Shown: piece by piece, positions 22,524-35,289 of the stretch
Position numbering within the stretch: position 1 is the stretch's first letter
Layout: the number at the start of each line of letters is the position of its first letter
Source: Diadophis punctatus similis
Lineage: Eukaryota; Chordata; Lepidosauria; Squamata; Dipsadidae
Direction: 5' to 3'
Length of the DNA stretch: 64,000 nucleotides
NCBI GenBank assembly: GCA_023053685.1
Contig: JALIGW010000005.1
Location: 53,900,742-53,964,741 of the forward strand
The notes under the pieces: generated by a model
What the model was told of the DNA's origin: nothing
Database searches by the model: none
Seen by the model: the letters and a program-made list of their open reading frames with translations, nothing else
Translations under genes and position numbers: made by a program

Positions 22524-22634
22524 GAGCCGAAGTTTTGGGGAAAGAAAGAAGGACTTCTGCTGCTTTCCTTCCGTGCAGCCAAAAGCAGAAGCAGTAGAAG
22601 TCATTCTTTCTTTCCCCAAAACTTCGGCTGTTGC
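22524..22634. repeat. Imperfect hairpin, arms about 40 bp
   Basis: agccgaagttttggggaaag (left) pairs with ctttccccaaaacttcggct (right), arms continuing through the acttctgctgc segment. Confidence 0.87.
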
Positions 22635-22783
22635 AGGAGAGGATTCTGGTCTCTCTTCACCCGGCGGCTTCTGCCTGTCCTGATTCTTTCCCTTGCTGCG
22701 CGCGCGCGCGAGAGAGAGAGACCAATCGAGAAGCAGCTACCTACACACCCCGCAGGACTGGCTGGGCTGCCTCCGGCAGCATT

Positions 22784-22876
22784 TTGAAATGCGCTTCTGC
22801 CTGCGAAGAGCAGAAGCCAAGCATCGGTCCCTTCATCACAGGCAAAACATGTCCCTTCAAAATGCTGCCGAAGGAG
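22784..22876. repeat. Short inverted repeat
   Basis: ggcagcattttgaaatg on the left pairs with cttcaaaatgctgcc on the right. Confidence 0.7.
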
Positions 22877-23506
22877 TTTGGGGGTTTCGGGCAGGGGATG
22901 GGCTGGGCCGGGGCGGTGAGTGAGTGAGGTAGCGGCGGAAGGAAGAGGCGATGACGGGTGACTGTTTCTGCAGGGGATTCCCATGCCGCTCTTTTGGCGG
23001 GGAGAGAGAGAGCAAATGAGAGTCTCGATGCTCACCCCCTCTTCCTCGCGGGCAGAAGCACATTTTAAATTGCTGTAGGCAGAGCCCAGAGGAGTCGAGC
23101 TAGTCCCGCGGGGTGTGCAGTGGCGGCAGTGGGAGGCAGAGCCGAAGGGACTTGCTCTCGCTCTCCCAGCTGGGAGCTGCTCTTTCTGCGGCGGGCAGTC
23201 TTTTGCCGGGGAAGGGAGAGAGAGAGAGTAAGTGAGAGGTGGCTATGTGCACCACCACTCCGCGGGACTGGCTCGGCTGTTTTGAATTTTCTCTTGCACG
23301 CTCTCACGCGCGCTCTCTCTCTTCCCCCCCCCCCCGCCAAAAGAGTGTGGCCACAAAAAGAGCAGCTCCCGGCATGTTCCCCCCTTTCCCCCGGAAGTAG
23401 TTGGTGGGGCTTATTTTCGGGAGGTGGCTTATTTCAACACATGTCCCGAAAAACCCTGTGGGGCTTATTTTCGGGACATGTCTTATTTTTGGGGAAACAT
23501 GATATG

Positions 23507-24177
<671 letters not shown>

Positions 24178-24185
24178 CCATATAG

Positions 24186-24560
24186 CAGTGCTGGCTAACC
24201 TTTTTGTTGTTGCATGCCGAAAGCGATAATGCAATGTGTGTGCGACCCCCCCCCCCCGTGCATGCACGACCGCCCCGCACTCCCCCCGCCCCTGCGCATG
24301 GATGCGCCTCCCCCTGCCCCCTTGTGCATGCGTACATGACCCCCCTGCACTCCCCCGCCCCCACACATGCGCCCCATGACCCCACACATGAACGTTCATC
24401 TCCTGCATGTGCCCTGTGCATGCTTGGCAGAGACCCAAAAATCAGCTGGCCGGCGGGAGGCGCATGCGCAGTGGAGCTGAGCTGGGGTGACTGTTGCGTG
24501 CCCATAGAGAGGGGTCTGCGTGCCACCTGTGGCATGCGTGCCATAGGTTCGCCATCATGG
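24186..24560. mobile_element. hAT family A MITE, copy 3 (375 bp)
   Basis: Perfect 8-bp duplications CCATATAG at 24178-24185 and 24561-24568. Left end CAGTGCTGGCTAACCTTTTT, right end ggttcgccatcatgg, both mutated from the family pattern. Interior is C-rich with many gcatgcg-like dinucleotide-alternating segments. Confidence 0.87.
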
Positions 24561-25097
24561 CCATATAGGTTTAAATATTTTATTAGAATAGCCATAGTAA
24601 TAGAATCTTGCAAATGTGAACGTGCTTCCCTCCCCTCTCACTTTTATCTTCATTTGAATTAGGAAATGGTCTGTCTGATGGGTTTTCTTATGTTTATTTC
24701 TTGGAATGGGCTCAAGCCACGCTTGCCTGATCATTGCCTTGGTAATGTATCTTCCCACTGTCTTTCAGAGTCGCTCTATGCCTTCTTCGAGAGGGGTGCG
24801 TAATGTTTGTGTGTAATTATATGCCATATATTTTAAAAATAGTAACAAATTTACTGTATTTGATTAGATAGATAAAAGTTAATGTAAAGACACTTGCCTT
24901 TTTCACAAATAGTCCTCTGGATAAGTAGTGAACTGATGGGGACAGAATTGTCCCAAATTGGGAAGATACTCCTTGTTTGAGTGTAACAGAACTGTACAAT
25001 GGGCCTTGGAGAGATTATGGGTAGTTGAGTCATCCATTCTGAGCAATTCCATGTTTCCTATGTTGAAGATAAATTTTGAGGGTTAAAAGAGTGAACA

Positions 25098-25262
25098 AAA
25101 TTCATAGAATAGAATAGAAGAAGAGAAGAGTTGGAAGGGACCTTGGAGGTCTTCTAGTCCAACCCCCTGCTTAGGCAGGAAGCCCTACACCACTTCAGAC
25201 AAATGGTTATCTAATCTCTTCTTAAAAACTTCCAGTGTTGAATAAACTTCCTTCTGTTCATA
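25098..25262 (-). mobile_element. CR1 LINE 3' end, minus strand, with AATAG tail
   Basis: tagaatagaatag repeats, then agagttggaagggacc, tctagtccaaccccctgctt and tcttaaaaacttccagtgtt: the CR1 3' end and last codons. The AATAG motif is a microsatellite known to be seeded by CR1-like LINEs in snakes. Confidence 0.8.
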
Positions 25263-25319
25263 GTACTTGGACAATTTTTCTTCTTGAGATAATAACTTTT
25301 TTACTGTGCTACTGGAATA

Positions 25320-26300
25320 TTAACTTTATTTTCAAGTCCCCTTTATCTTTTGTTCTTTTTTTCCAATTTTTTTCCTCCACCACTTTTACAATTCAATAGA
25401 TATATGCCTTAAAATGTTACAATAAAAAACACAATTTTACATTTATAATCCATCATTCAAAAGTCAATATCTTATACAAACGCTTACATCATTGATCATC
25501 AGTCTGTTCTACTTTTATTTCCTATCGCACTCCCCTCTCTCTATCTCCATCATCTCCTCCTACTTTCTTACTCCTTCACTCCTCCTTTACTCTCTCTACT
25601 CCTTCTCTTCCTCCCCTTCTACTTCCTCTTACACTCTCTTTGCCTTCCCCTGAGTACTTTTTTCTGCTAAATCCTCTTATATTTGACAGGCTGATGGCAC
25701 AATCTCAAAATTAGACTCATCATATCTTCTTAAGATTTTTTTTTAAATTATTATTATTATTATTTTTATTATTTTATTATTTTATTATTTTATTATTATT
25801 ATATCATTTCTTTATATATAATACTTTATTCTAGGTATATGCTGCTAACTTCATCTTACCTCCCAAAAAAAAGAAAAAGAAAGAAAAAAAAATCTAATTT
25901 TGTCATCTGGGATATTTACCGATTAATTTTTAAGTTCAGCTTCCAAATTTTCCGCTATTAATTTAATTTCCAAGATAATTACTATTTCTCCTGATTCTTA
26001 ATTTTTGGCCATTTTGCTTCTTTGCTTTGACAAAGCCGGCTCCCTGGGGGGTTTGCAGCCTCCCCAGTCCGCCGACAGGTGCTCCTCTTCTTCCCCACCC
26101 CACCTGGGTGGTTTTGACCCGGTCCTGACCGGACCGGGTCCCCGGGCGGCGCAGATTCACAGCTTTCCCACAGGACACGGGGAAAGCTCCGTAGCGCTGC
26201 GGCGCTGGCCACGCCTTCTTCCTGTATCTTTTGTTCTTTAACATCCTGTTCCTTGGTGCTTATCTTACTCAGTTGCAAGATATTCTACTTCAAAAAGTTA
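25320..26300 (-). mobile_element. Possible LINE 5' region (G+C-rich island plus A/T-rich flank), minus strand
   Basis: A 200-bp CpG-rich block (about 26030-26230) stands inside A+T-rich intron DNA and is followed leftwards by long A/T-rich and pyrimidine-rich stretches, including (TTA)n at 25748-25800. The layout would fit the 5' UTR of a minus-strand L1. I cannot identify a coding frame, so this is tentative. Confidence 0.3.
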
Positions 26301-26934
26301 GCCACTTGAAGTAGATTTTCTTAAGAATTGTAATGATCTATTTTAAATAATTGTTGATAAATTGTTGATAAAACTAAGGATTCATGAAACTGTTTAACTT
26401 AAACATTTAAATGCATTCTAGGCAGATACTATTCAAATATTTGAATAAAATATTTTAATGGGTTAGACTAAACTTACTATTTCTTAGTTGAATACTCCAA
26501 TTAAACTGTTTTGGAAATTTAAAAAAAAGATTTATACAATACTTTAAAATTTCTGTTCTTTCCCACAAAATACAATTTCTTTTCAGAAAACCAGTGTCTT
26601 TGTAAGAAAATATGTACCATAATGTTTCATAGTTTTTGTTAATTGTTTTAGTTTCATAAGTGTTTTACTATATTTACACAGTGAGGTTTTCTTCTTGTTA
26701 AGAAGCTTAGCGTCTTGGTTAATTTTAGCAATGTGCAGCTAAGTTATACCGTACTACAGATCTCAATCATTCTATAATGCTCATTTGAAGAAACCCTGAT
26801 TTATTTTCTGTGTTTAATATTTTTATTTAGTTTTTATCTAATATTACCTAACCAAGATTTTACCAGAATCTGTTGATAAGGTTTAATTTACAAATTGTAC
26901 CTTCTCAAACAAATAATATTTATTGATTATGTAG
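26301..26934 (+). other. Intron 1 sequence, nothing recognised
   Basis: A+T-rich, no supported feature. Confidence 0.45.
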
Positions 26935-27085
26935 AACAGACATATTAAGCCCGCAGCCCACAGACTGCATGCAGCCCTGGACAGCTACCAGTAGTAATAC
27001 AGCCCCACAAGATTGTAAACTTTTAACATTATTGTGTGATTTATATACATTAGTTTTACATTCACGTAATGCAGTTCAGGCAAGT
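26935..27085. mobile_element. Probable hAT-derived fragment related to 16085-16255
   Basis: Shares ccctggacagcta and cagccccacaagatt with the copy at 16085. Ends degraded. Confidence 0.35.
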
Positions 27086-27961
27086 CAAAAGGATACCCAT
27101 AATGTAGAATAATAATACTGAGGATGAGAGAGGAAACATTTTTAATCTGCATTAATTCATTAAATACACACATGTTAACTAGACACTGCATCATTCTCTC
27201 TTTTTAAATCACCACTGCAATTGTCTAGAAAACTGTAGAAAGATGCTAATGATTCTGTTGCAAATTAGTGTTTCCTGAGAAAATACATACATAGTCCTTG
27301 TTAATAAAAATAGTAACATTGTATTATATGACATAAATTCCATTTGTCAGATTTATAATAGTTTCTATTTTGTATTTGGTTTGTATGATAATTATCTTGA
27401 ATTTTGTATGTAATAGTTCCTTAGGTATGGCTTGGTATTCAATTTTTATGTCAACATTCAAATATAATATGAAATTACAATTTAGTGTTACAAGAACAAG
27501 TGCCAGCAAGCCCTCAAGTTCTTGTGTGCCTGTTTCCTTTCTGTTTTACATGAACTGCAATTTGCATGCTATCAAAATGCTAAAGTATAATGATGGAAAT
27601 AAATTAACTTCACAATTTATAGTCAGAAATTTTCTGTTTCCACAAACCATGGCTATCGGTAGTACCAATTTGACGATGATTCTAGATGCTTGGGAATTGA
27701 AAATAGAGAGTCCTCAACATCTGATCAAAGGAGAATTATGCAAACTCTGGATTTAGCGTGGCAATTTTTTGCAATTTAATATAATTTTAATCAGTAATTT
27801 AATATATTGGCTCATTGAAAATTTGGCTATGAAAAACAGTTCTTTTCTCTGTGATTTTTCAGAAGTAGTAAGGTAGGATATTTTTTAAGATAAGATTCCT
27901 ATTTCTTCAGACTGCAGCTGAAAATATAGATTTCCCTTATGGGATAGTAAATGATTAAGAA
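27086..27961 (+). other. Intron 1 sequence, nothing recognised
   Basis: The 128-codon frame at 27370-27756 has no recognisable motif and no splice context, so it is treated as chance. Confidence 0.4.
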
Positions 27962-28179
27962 TATAGCACTTAGCAATAGCACTTAGACTTATATACCGCT
28001 TCATAGTGCTTTACAGCCCTCTCTAAGCAGTTTACAGAGTTCAGCATATTGCCCCCAACAATCTGGGTCCTCATTTTACCAACCTCAGAAGGATGGAAGG
28101 CTGAGTCAACTTTGAGCCGGTGAGATTTGAACTGCTGAACTGAAGTGCTGCACTTTAACCACTGCGCCACCTCGGCCCT
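27962..28179 (-). mobile_element. CORE-SINE (MIR-like, L2-type tail), minus strand
   Basis: Same family as 18485-18736, inverted: starts tagcacttagcaatagcact and ends actgcgccacctcggcc. Flanked by short TTAAGAA duplications. Part of the head region is deleted. Confidence 0.85.
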
Positions 28180-28185
28180 TAAGAA

Positions 28186-28799
28186 AAGGGTTCCTTGTCC
28201 TGGCTCCATTAAGTACAGATATTATGAGAATTACTGATAAAACATTTTTGCTATCTACTTAAAAAATGTTTCAGATTTTGGCCAAATCCATCATTCTGCA
28301 AGATGAAATGCATAAAAAATTAATACCTAAATAGTTATATTCTTGCCTTTCTAATACAGTGATGTATTAGAATATGTATCTGTTTTTGTGATCAAAGTTC
28401 TGTGAAAGACGTATTGCCTGTCATCTTTATCTTTAGGTAAAGGGAATTTATTCCTAATCCAGCTTCTGTATTTAGAAGCATGGAATTTGTCAGTCTTTTT
28501 CTGTGCTATCTCATTTTTGCTTACATAACATCAGTTGGTTGAATAATCACAGTTTAGAACGTCTTTTTTTTAGACTTTCCTTTTTTTAAGCCTGAGGTTG
28601 ATAATTTGAGAAAATTACTTATTAGGAAATGTGTATGTGGTTTTTTTTTGTCCAGGTAATCACACATGAATAACTTGCTTGGCAAATGTGAACTGTTCTT
28701 GTTCATGGCATCAGGTTTTATGTTTGGATTCCCATTCCTCTGTGTGTTTAAATTCATAGTTTAGAAGTTGTGGAAAATACCTTGTTGAAACTACCTAGT
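28186..28799 (+). other. Intron 1 sequence, nothing recognised
   Basis: No supported gene or repeat ends. Confidence 0.45.
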
Positions 28800-28807
28800 A
28801 TCTATAG

Positions 28808-29469
28808 CAGTGATGGCGAACCTTTTTTGGTTCGCATGCCAAAAGGGGGGGGTCGTGCGGGGGGGTCACACACGCATGTCCCCACACCCATAATTCCATG
28901 CAGGGGGCACCCGCGCATGCGACCGCTCCTGGCACGCGATGGCACGCCCGTTTTTCGCTCTCCCTAAGCTTCAGAGCCTTTCTAGGAGCCTGGGGAGAGC
29001 AAAAACGGACTTCCCCACCCCCCCTGGAGATCCTCCAGAGGCAGAAAATGGTCCGTTTGCCAACTTCCGGTTGGACGGGAAGGCCCGTTTTTTTGCTCTC
29101 CCCAAGCTCCAGAGCTTTTCTAGGAGCCTGGGGAGAGTGAAAATGCCCTTCCCCACCTCCACCCCCGGAGGTCCCCCTGAGGCCAGAAATGGCCCGTTTC
29201 CTAACTTGAACTTCCAACTGGAAGTCGGCAAAGGGCCGTTTCCAGCCTCCGGAGGACATCCGGGGGGTGGGGAAGGCCGTTTTCGCCCTCCCCAGGCTCC
29301 TAGAAAAGCTCTGGAGCTTGGGGAGAGCAAACAAACGGGCCTTCACCCTCCAGAGGCTGAAAACAGGCTGTTTGCCAACTCCCAGTGGGCCCAGAAGGCC
29401 CGAAAATCAGACCTGAGCTCGCGTGCCCACCGATATGGCGGCACGCATGCCATAGGTTCGCCATCACTG
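28808..29469. mobile_element. hAT family A MITE, copy 4, long form (662 bp)
   Basis: CAGTGATGGCGAACCTTTTT to GGTTCGCCATCACTG with perfect 8-bp duplications ATCTATAG (28800-28807, 29470-29477). The interior repeats a 'gctctccccaagctccagag' type unit several times, which accounts for its larger size. The open frames across it are due to this periodic composition. Confidence 0.9.
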
Positions 29470-29819
29470 ATCTATAGCATGGTCTGTCTTTGGGACCCAT
29501 ATTATCAGTGCATAGTTATGACAACCCTTCATTCAGAAGATAGTGCCATTTAAATATCAGGGCTAGGTGAATCATAAAAGCTATCATTGAATTCTGCTTG
29601 TAAGCATCTAGATGCATTTGATTGACACATTTTGAAAATGATGCAAGGAACAAGATTCTCTTTAATATCCAAGAAGAATATTTTGTACACACTTTGTTTC
29701 TTTGTTATATATCTGCTAAGCTTTGAACCTAGCTTATCTAAATGTTTAAACCAGAACACATAATTTTACTCAAAAAGATTGTTCATTTTCAATCTTGTTT
29801 CATTTCCTGGCTCTCATAG

Positions 29820-29891
29820 GAATCCTTCAACTACTTTCTACCAAGTGTTTCATTCGAACAAGTTACAGGAATCAAAGAACCTCTGGGATAG
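29820..29891 (+). CDS. TSC22D2: TSC22D2 coding exon 2 (residues 643-667)
   Basis: A 72-bp exon, exactly 24 codons long, flanked by an AG acceptor (29818-29819, after ctctcat) and a GT donor (GGTATGAA, GT at 29892). Its first base completes the Arg codon opened by exon 1 and its last two bases open a Ser codon completed by exon 3. It encodes NPSTTFYQVFHSN then KLQESKNLWD, matching the stretch known in long TSC22D2 isoforms (NPSTAFYQAF-type). Because the length is a multiple of three and phases match on both sides, skipping it would keep the frame. It is too short to show up as an open reading frame and was found by following the split codon from exon 1. Confidence 0.93.
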   Translation, partial: ESFNYFLPSVSFEQVTGIKEPLG

Positions 29892-30962
29892 GTATGAATA
29901 TTTGAGTATGGAAAGCATACGTGCTTAAGTATGCATGAAGAGCTTTGCACTGTGCAGGTTTCTCGTCATCAAGTAATATGTTCGTTTTAGTATCTTCTTC
30001 CTTTTCCTTGTTTATTTGCCATGTAGGGGAATTAAAGTATCCCAAAATTTCTCAGTTACATAACTGTTGTCTTTTGGGCCATGTGGAATCTTGCTCCATT
30101 TCATATATCACAAGATTTTTCTGGGAGAAGAGTATTTTTAAATTAGATGTTCATTGATATTCAAATGAGAATTTCTATCAATCTTAGCTATCAACAGTTC
30201 AGACTTAATGTTTGAAAACTATCAGTAGTAAAAACCCTGACTAAAAGTATTTTGGAAAGAAATCAAAATCTTTTAAATTTCAGAGTTAAGAACAGTAAAT
30301 ATGGGATCTATATTTATTGGACAAAATAACAATTATAAGATGTATCTACAAATTGAGTCATGATAAATTAAAGCATTAAAAGAGAATTCAATTACAGCCA
30401 GGCAATTGGCGAGAAACTGCAACAAATTCAACTTTGAGGATATCACTTGTCAAAGTTGTGTTACTAATTCAACAGCTGCAAATCGCTTTCTCACAATATT
30501 AGCAGATTCCAATATTAAAAGATTGGAATATTGGCTTTTCAGGCTTATGGTGTTCTTGTCTGTTTTATATTTTCTACTGCTAATTGAACATTAAGCATCA
30601 TTGTTTGTTTGCATTTGTGGTATTGAAGCAAAGAAAACTGAATGGCTTTTCTTAAAGCTTGCTCAATTCACATGCTTGCTGATTTCAACATTTTAAAGAA
30701 CACATTTTAGGTTAAAAATACAGTATTTAAAATCACAATAATCTGAATAACTCATATTTAAAACAAATACAAAAGAGCTTATAAAGCCATTGTTTTCAGT
30801 ATTGAGATCAAGTACTCTAAATAGCTTATTTCCACATTTGGGGGTTTGAACATGCCATAAGATTAAGGAAAAAAAGATAATTCTGTGGTTTTGTGTGTTG
30901 AGTCTCAGATCTATTAGTTCCATTAAGACAATAAGCACTATAGGAGTCAAAGAGGAATCTAG
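29892..30962 (+). other. TSC22D2 intron 2, first 1.1 kb, nothing recognised
   Basis: A+T-rich with no recognisable repeat. Confidence 0.45.
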
Positions 30963-30969
30963 TAATATT

Positions 30970-31206
30970 AGCAATAGCACACAGACTTATATACCGCTTC
31001 ATAGTGCTTTTACAGCCCTCTCTAAGCGGTTTACAGAGTCAGCATATTGCCCCCAACAATCTGGGTCCTCATTTTACCGACCTCGGAAGGATGGAAGGCT
31101 TGAGTCAACCTTGAGCCGGTGAGATTTGAACTGCCGAACTGCAGCTAGCAGTCAGCTGAAGTAGCTTGCAGTGCTGCACTCTAACCACTGCGCCATCTCG
31201 GCTCTT
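30970..31206 (-). mobile_element. CORE-SINE (MIR-like, L2-type tail), minus strand
   Basis: Full-length inverted copy from agcaatagcacacagactta to actgcgccatctcggctct, flanked by TAATATT duplications (30963-30969 and 31207-31213). Confidence 0.87.
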
Positions 31207-31213
31207 TAATATT

Positions 31214-32086
31214 CATTTCACTGATTCAGTTTCGGAAGCAAAATGAAATTTCCTAATATCATTGCTACCTATCAGTATCACTCATTACAAATTTGAACCA
31301 ACGTGGACATGGCTAATAGAAGCTTCATTCAATTTCTGGTATTCTACCACAAATAGAAAAAAGACATTGTCAATGTGTTTTAAAAAGCCAAATAATATAA
31401 TACGAAAATAAACTCCAGGATCATTGGAATGATGTTGCTGATGCCGCACAGCCTGATGACCAAGATTCACAGGCAGATGTTCAAACATATAACCAAAGAA
31501 GAATACAAGGAAGAGACCAAAAATGTGGAGATAGTATCAGAAAGATTAAAGCTTGGGATGTGCTGAAGTCACAAATGTCAAAGAAGAGTGAAAAAGAGCC
31601 TTCCTGAGCATGTCAGAAACAAAAAGAAAAGCAAAAAGGATGTAGAATTGTTGTGGGGAAGAAGGAATAATAATAGATGAGAATACAGAATACCACAATT
31701 ATTTTCAATGCTTTTTCTCTGAAAGGAAATAAAGCCCTGCTTGGGTACTATGGTGCCACTAATGCAAGGAGGAAGCTGCAACACAAGCTAGGCAAGATGA
31801 GGGTAAAGGAACACTTACCCACTTTAAATGAACTCAAATATCAAGGGCTAGATGAGTTACATCCTGGACTATTGAGGTGATTACATTAACTTTGAATAAT
31901 TGTTGAGAACTAGCAAGAACTCAGAAGACTGAAAGCAAATGCCTCTGTAAGGAAAGAATAAACTGAGTTCAGAGGAGAGCTACCAAGATGGTAAGGCAAT
32001 TGAAAACTAAGTTCTAAGAGGAACTATTAAAGGCAATATACAGTATGTCAAAGAAGTGAGTACACCCTCTCACATTTTGTAATATT
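31214..32086 (+). other. Intron 2 sequence, probable old repeat debris
   Basis: Segments such as agccttcctgagcatgtcag have the look of very old mobile DNA (possibly a mariner-type transposase remnant) but no frame or ends remain. Nothing can be named with confidence. Confidence 0.3.
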
Positions 32087-32464
32087 TACCGTATTTTTCG
32101 GACTATAAGACGCACCGGTGTATGAGGCGCACCAAGATTTCAAAGAGGTAAGTAAGAAAAAAAAGTTTTTGTCCTTCCCGGACTCCAGGAGCACTCTGCA
32201 AGCCTTGCAAACCCTCTGCACACCCCTATTTTTCACAAAAATGGGGTTTTTGCTTTCCCCCAGCCCCCAGGAGCACTCTGCAGGCTTCCCAAACCCTCTG
32301 CGCACCCCGAAAAATGGCCCATTTTCACCCATTTTTTGCAAAAATGGGATGCAGGGGTGGGGCTTTGGGAGGCCAAAAATGGCTGTATTCAGTGTATAAG
32401 ACGCACCGATATTTCCACCCTCTTTTAGGGGGGGAAAGGGTGCGTTTTATACTCTGAAAAATAG
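32087..32464. mobile_element. TACCGT-type terminal-inverted-repeat element, short form (378 bp)
   Basis: Left end TACCGTATTTTTCGGACTAT then aagacgcacc; right end ggtgcgttttatactctgaa then aaatag. The interior has two diverged copies of an 'aggagcactctgca-gc-t' unit. Related in end sequence to the elements at 2771 and 21461. Confidence 0.78.
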
Positions 32465-35175
32465 AAAATATCTAAAATGATTTAGCAAATTTTGCACTGA
32501 GCAGGTAGTTGGTCTAGATATCCTTTCCAATTCTGTGATAATGTTGGAATAGATGGAATTGGTTGAAGACCGATTCATACTTGTGCAGGTGGTTCTTTCG
32601 AAACTTGTGCAGAATTCATTTCAGCATTTCCTTCAGATCTTATCTTGCTCCGTTGAGGCAACTTTAGTATCTGAAATAGCTCTTTGAGAACTATCAAGAA
32701 CTCAGGCAAGCCTTGGATTTCATGGAGAAATTCATAGTCTTTTTGACAAATTTTCATGGGAGTTTTTTTCTCTTTCACATGGGAGATGGACATTATTTAT
32801 ATATTGCTACGTACAGTATTTGATATTTTAATTGCTATGCACTACATTGACATTGTAGTGTAGTGGATGTATCCATAACTCAGAATTCTGTGATATTTTT
32901 ATTTATCAAATTTATATACCACCTATCTCATCTAAGGGACACATTCTAGTGGGAGAGAAGTTCCCTGAGGATGGGCTCCAGGACAAGTCCAAAAGCTAAT
33001 AAGACTAAACTTCTGGTCCTGGTGACCAACCCAGATTGGATCCTGACTGGTCGGTTTACATATAAAAACCATATAACCATACAAAAGAGATAAAGATTAA
33101 AATAAAGTTAAAAAACAGGAGTAAAAACAAGTTTAAAAAGTTAAAAAGAGGAGGGAGTGTTCTCATGCATGTTACTCTTTTTTAATTTGTTTTTGTTTAT
33201 CAACATGTCTCTCTTGATCCCTATGCCAGTTGCCAAAGCCAGGCCTTGACATTCTTCCAGAAGATCAGCAGAGTGGGAGCCCACCACAACTTTAGTGCTG
33301 AAATGTTTTATCTAAGTAACATTGATTCACAAGTGTATATCCAGATGCTTCGTATTAAAGCAATCCTAAGGAGTACAAAATCTGCTTTTAATGTAACATA
33401 AGCTTTTTTTTTCTTTGACATTCTGATTAGGAGTCAGTACTTATACAGACACTTTAGTAGCATCCATGGACCAGAGGGAGATGTGGATAGGGTCAAATTA
33501 GGCTATATTGTTCTGTAGTGGAGGGGTTCTCAAAATTTATGATACCATTATTCCCTAGCATAATAAATGAATTTGTGCACTGATCTGAAAATAATGATGT
33601 TACCTACCATATTGGAGATAACCAGCTGGCAAAACCAGTTGCTGATCACATTGTGACTCTAACTGCATATGATTTTGACTGATCCCTATACTTTTAGCCA
33701 TCTCTAAAAATTCATTCCTGGACCCTTGGGCCGTACGAGCTAGGTATTTGAAGAAACCTTTCTTTCTATCTTAGATACAGTATTTTAAGTTATTGTTTTA
33801 AGAATTAAACACCATGGCCAAGTTGAAGCTTCCTTTGGGAAGACACCATGTTTTTTTTCTTACCATTTGAACACTTGTTGCTAGGTGCAGTAACCTCAGG
33901 AGCCTTTCACTACTTTAATTACTCAGAATAAGAGATTGTGGAATAGCTTTGAAAAGGACACACCAGGGAGCAATCAAACTGCTGCTTGGCCTAGTATATT
34001 TTTGCTGCTTGGCCTAGTATATTCTGACTTTGCGATAGATACAAGAAAATGGGAAGTAAAGTCTGCCCATTGGTATTGACAATTCTGTTTAGTCACAGCT
34101 CTCCTCTTTGTGATGACCCATATTGTGTGTTGAAAATGCTGCCTCTAAAATTCTGGCCATTTCCAGTCTCAGTACATCTGACATATTGGTTTGACTCAGC
34201 ATTTCATTCAGTTTGTATTTGGAAATGAACTGTTCTGATTTGTACTTCCTGAACCACTTTAAATTCTGAACTTCTCCAAATTAGAATGTAGTATTTAACA
34301 AATGTTCTAGAATGTTTGTTTTCCCCCACATGTTCTGTTTCAGATGTGTTCACTTAGTAATACAAATGTTTTATTGGCAGTAACAATTCTAAAAATAAGA
34401 CTGTAAAATGTCCCTTTCAAAGAAAGTTTCTCATCAGTTAATATCTTATGTCAATTTACCATGTTAAACCTTTACTATTTACCACTGATACAATCATTCA
34501 GACTCATAATTTTTTTTAAACTGTTTTGTTCATCTGCTTTCCCATCTCACTGAATAGTTAGATGATTATTAGATAGTACTTAAAGGTGTATGATTCAATA
34601 ATAATTGAATTTAATATTTGGTTTAAAATATTTGATGTTCAATTTAATAAAATATTAAACTGCAAAATTACTAAACTTCGTTAGCTACTTTAACTTTGGC
34701 AAAAATGGTCTGACAATGATAGATATGGTTTGCAAAGTATCAGCCCAATATCTGTAAAATACTTTCTCTGAATATTTTTTTAGGGTAAAAACTATGGGAA
34801 TAAAAATGGTAAGTAGGGTAATTGATTTTTAGTTCAATAGAAATATTTCTTCTTTCTTTCTTTCTGTGTCTCCAAGCAAATTTTTCTAAACAAATTCTAT
34901 CAGAAATGAGACACAGACAGAACAGTATTTCTTCAAAGATTGTTATAGGGACATATTATGAATGTGAGAAAAACTCACAGCAGACGACCTATATTAGTGT
35001 CAAAAAGCCTCTGCTTTACCTACATATGGAAGGAAAGCTACAATGGAGAGCTCAGACTAAATCTGTTAAAGTCTTCAAAGTTACAAACTTCCTTTGGATC
35101 TTAAACATCTGATTCAGTACATCAAAGATTCTATCCAAATAACTTATAATCATACATTAAATTGCATTTGAATCA
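32465..35175 (+). other. Intron 2 sequence, mostly unrecognised
   Basis: About 32895-32960 (tttatatcaccacctatctc-like) resembles an antisense L2-like 3' end. The rest is A+T-rich with no gene. The 96-codon frame at 34822-35112 has no recognisable domain. Confidence 0.4.
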
Positions 35176-35177
35176 TC

Positions 35178-35197
35178 TATCTATCTATCTATCTATC

Positions 35198-35271
<74 letters not shown>

Positions 35272-35283
35272 ATCATCTATCAT
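35178..35283 (+). repeat. (ATCT)n microsatellite
   Basis: About 24 units with a short CATCT interruption near 35196 and degraded right end. Confidence 0.95.
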
Positions 35284-35289
35284 ATCTAT

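Larger units (their letters stand above)
21461..23504. mobile_element. 2-kb foldback-rich element with ACCGTG-type inverted ends
   Basis: Left end ACCGTGTTTCCCCGAAAA at 21461; right end tcttatttttggggaaacat near 23500. Repeats of ggcttattttcgg occur just inside both ends. The interior is G+C-rich, holds at least three inverted repeats, and no transposase. It sits between a (GT)n run and a (TA)n array. Confidence 0.72.

Noticed and set aside
28795..29553. Overlapping frames of 120-204 codons on both strands
   Set aside because: They lie wholly inside a hAT MITE with precise ends and 8-bp duplications and reflect its periodic G+C-rich interior.
34822..35112. 96-codon frame in intron 2 as a gene
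   Set aside because: No recognisable domain, no splice or promoter context, and composition like the surrounding A+T-rich intron.
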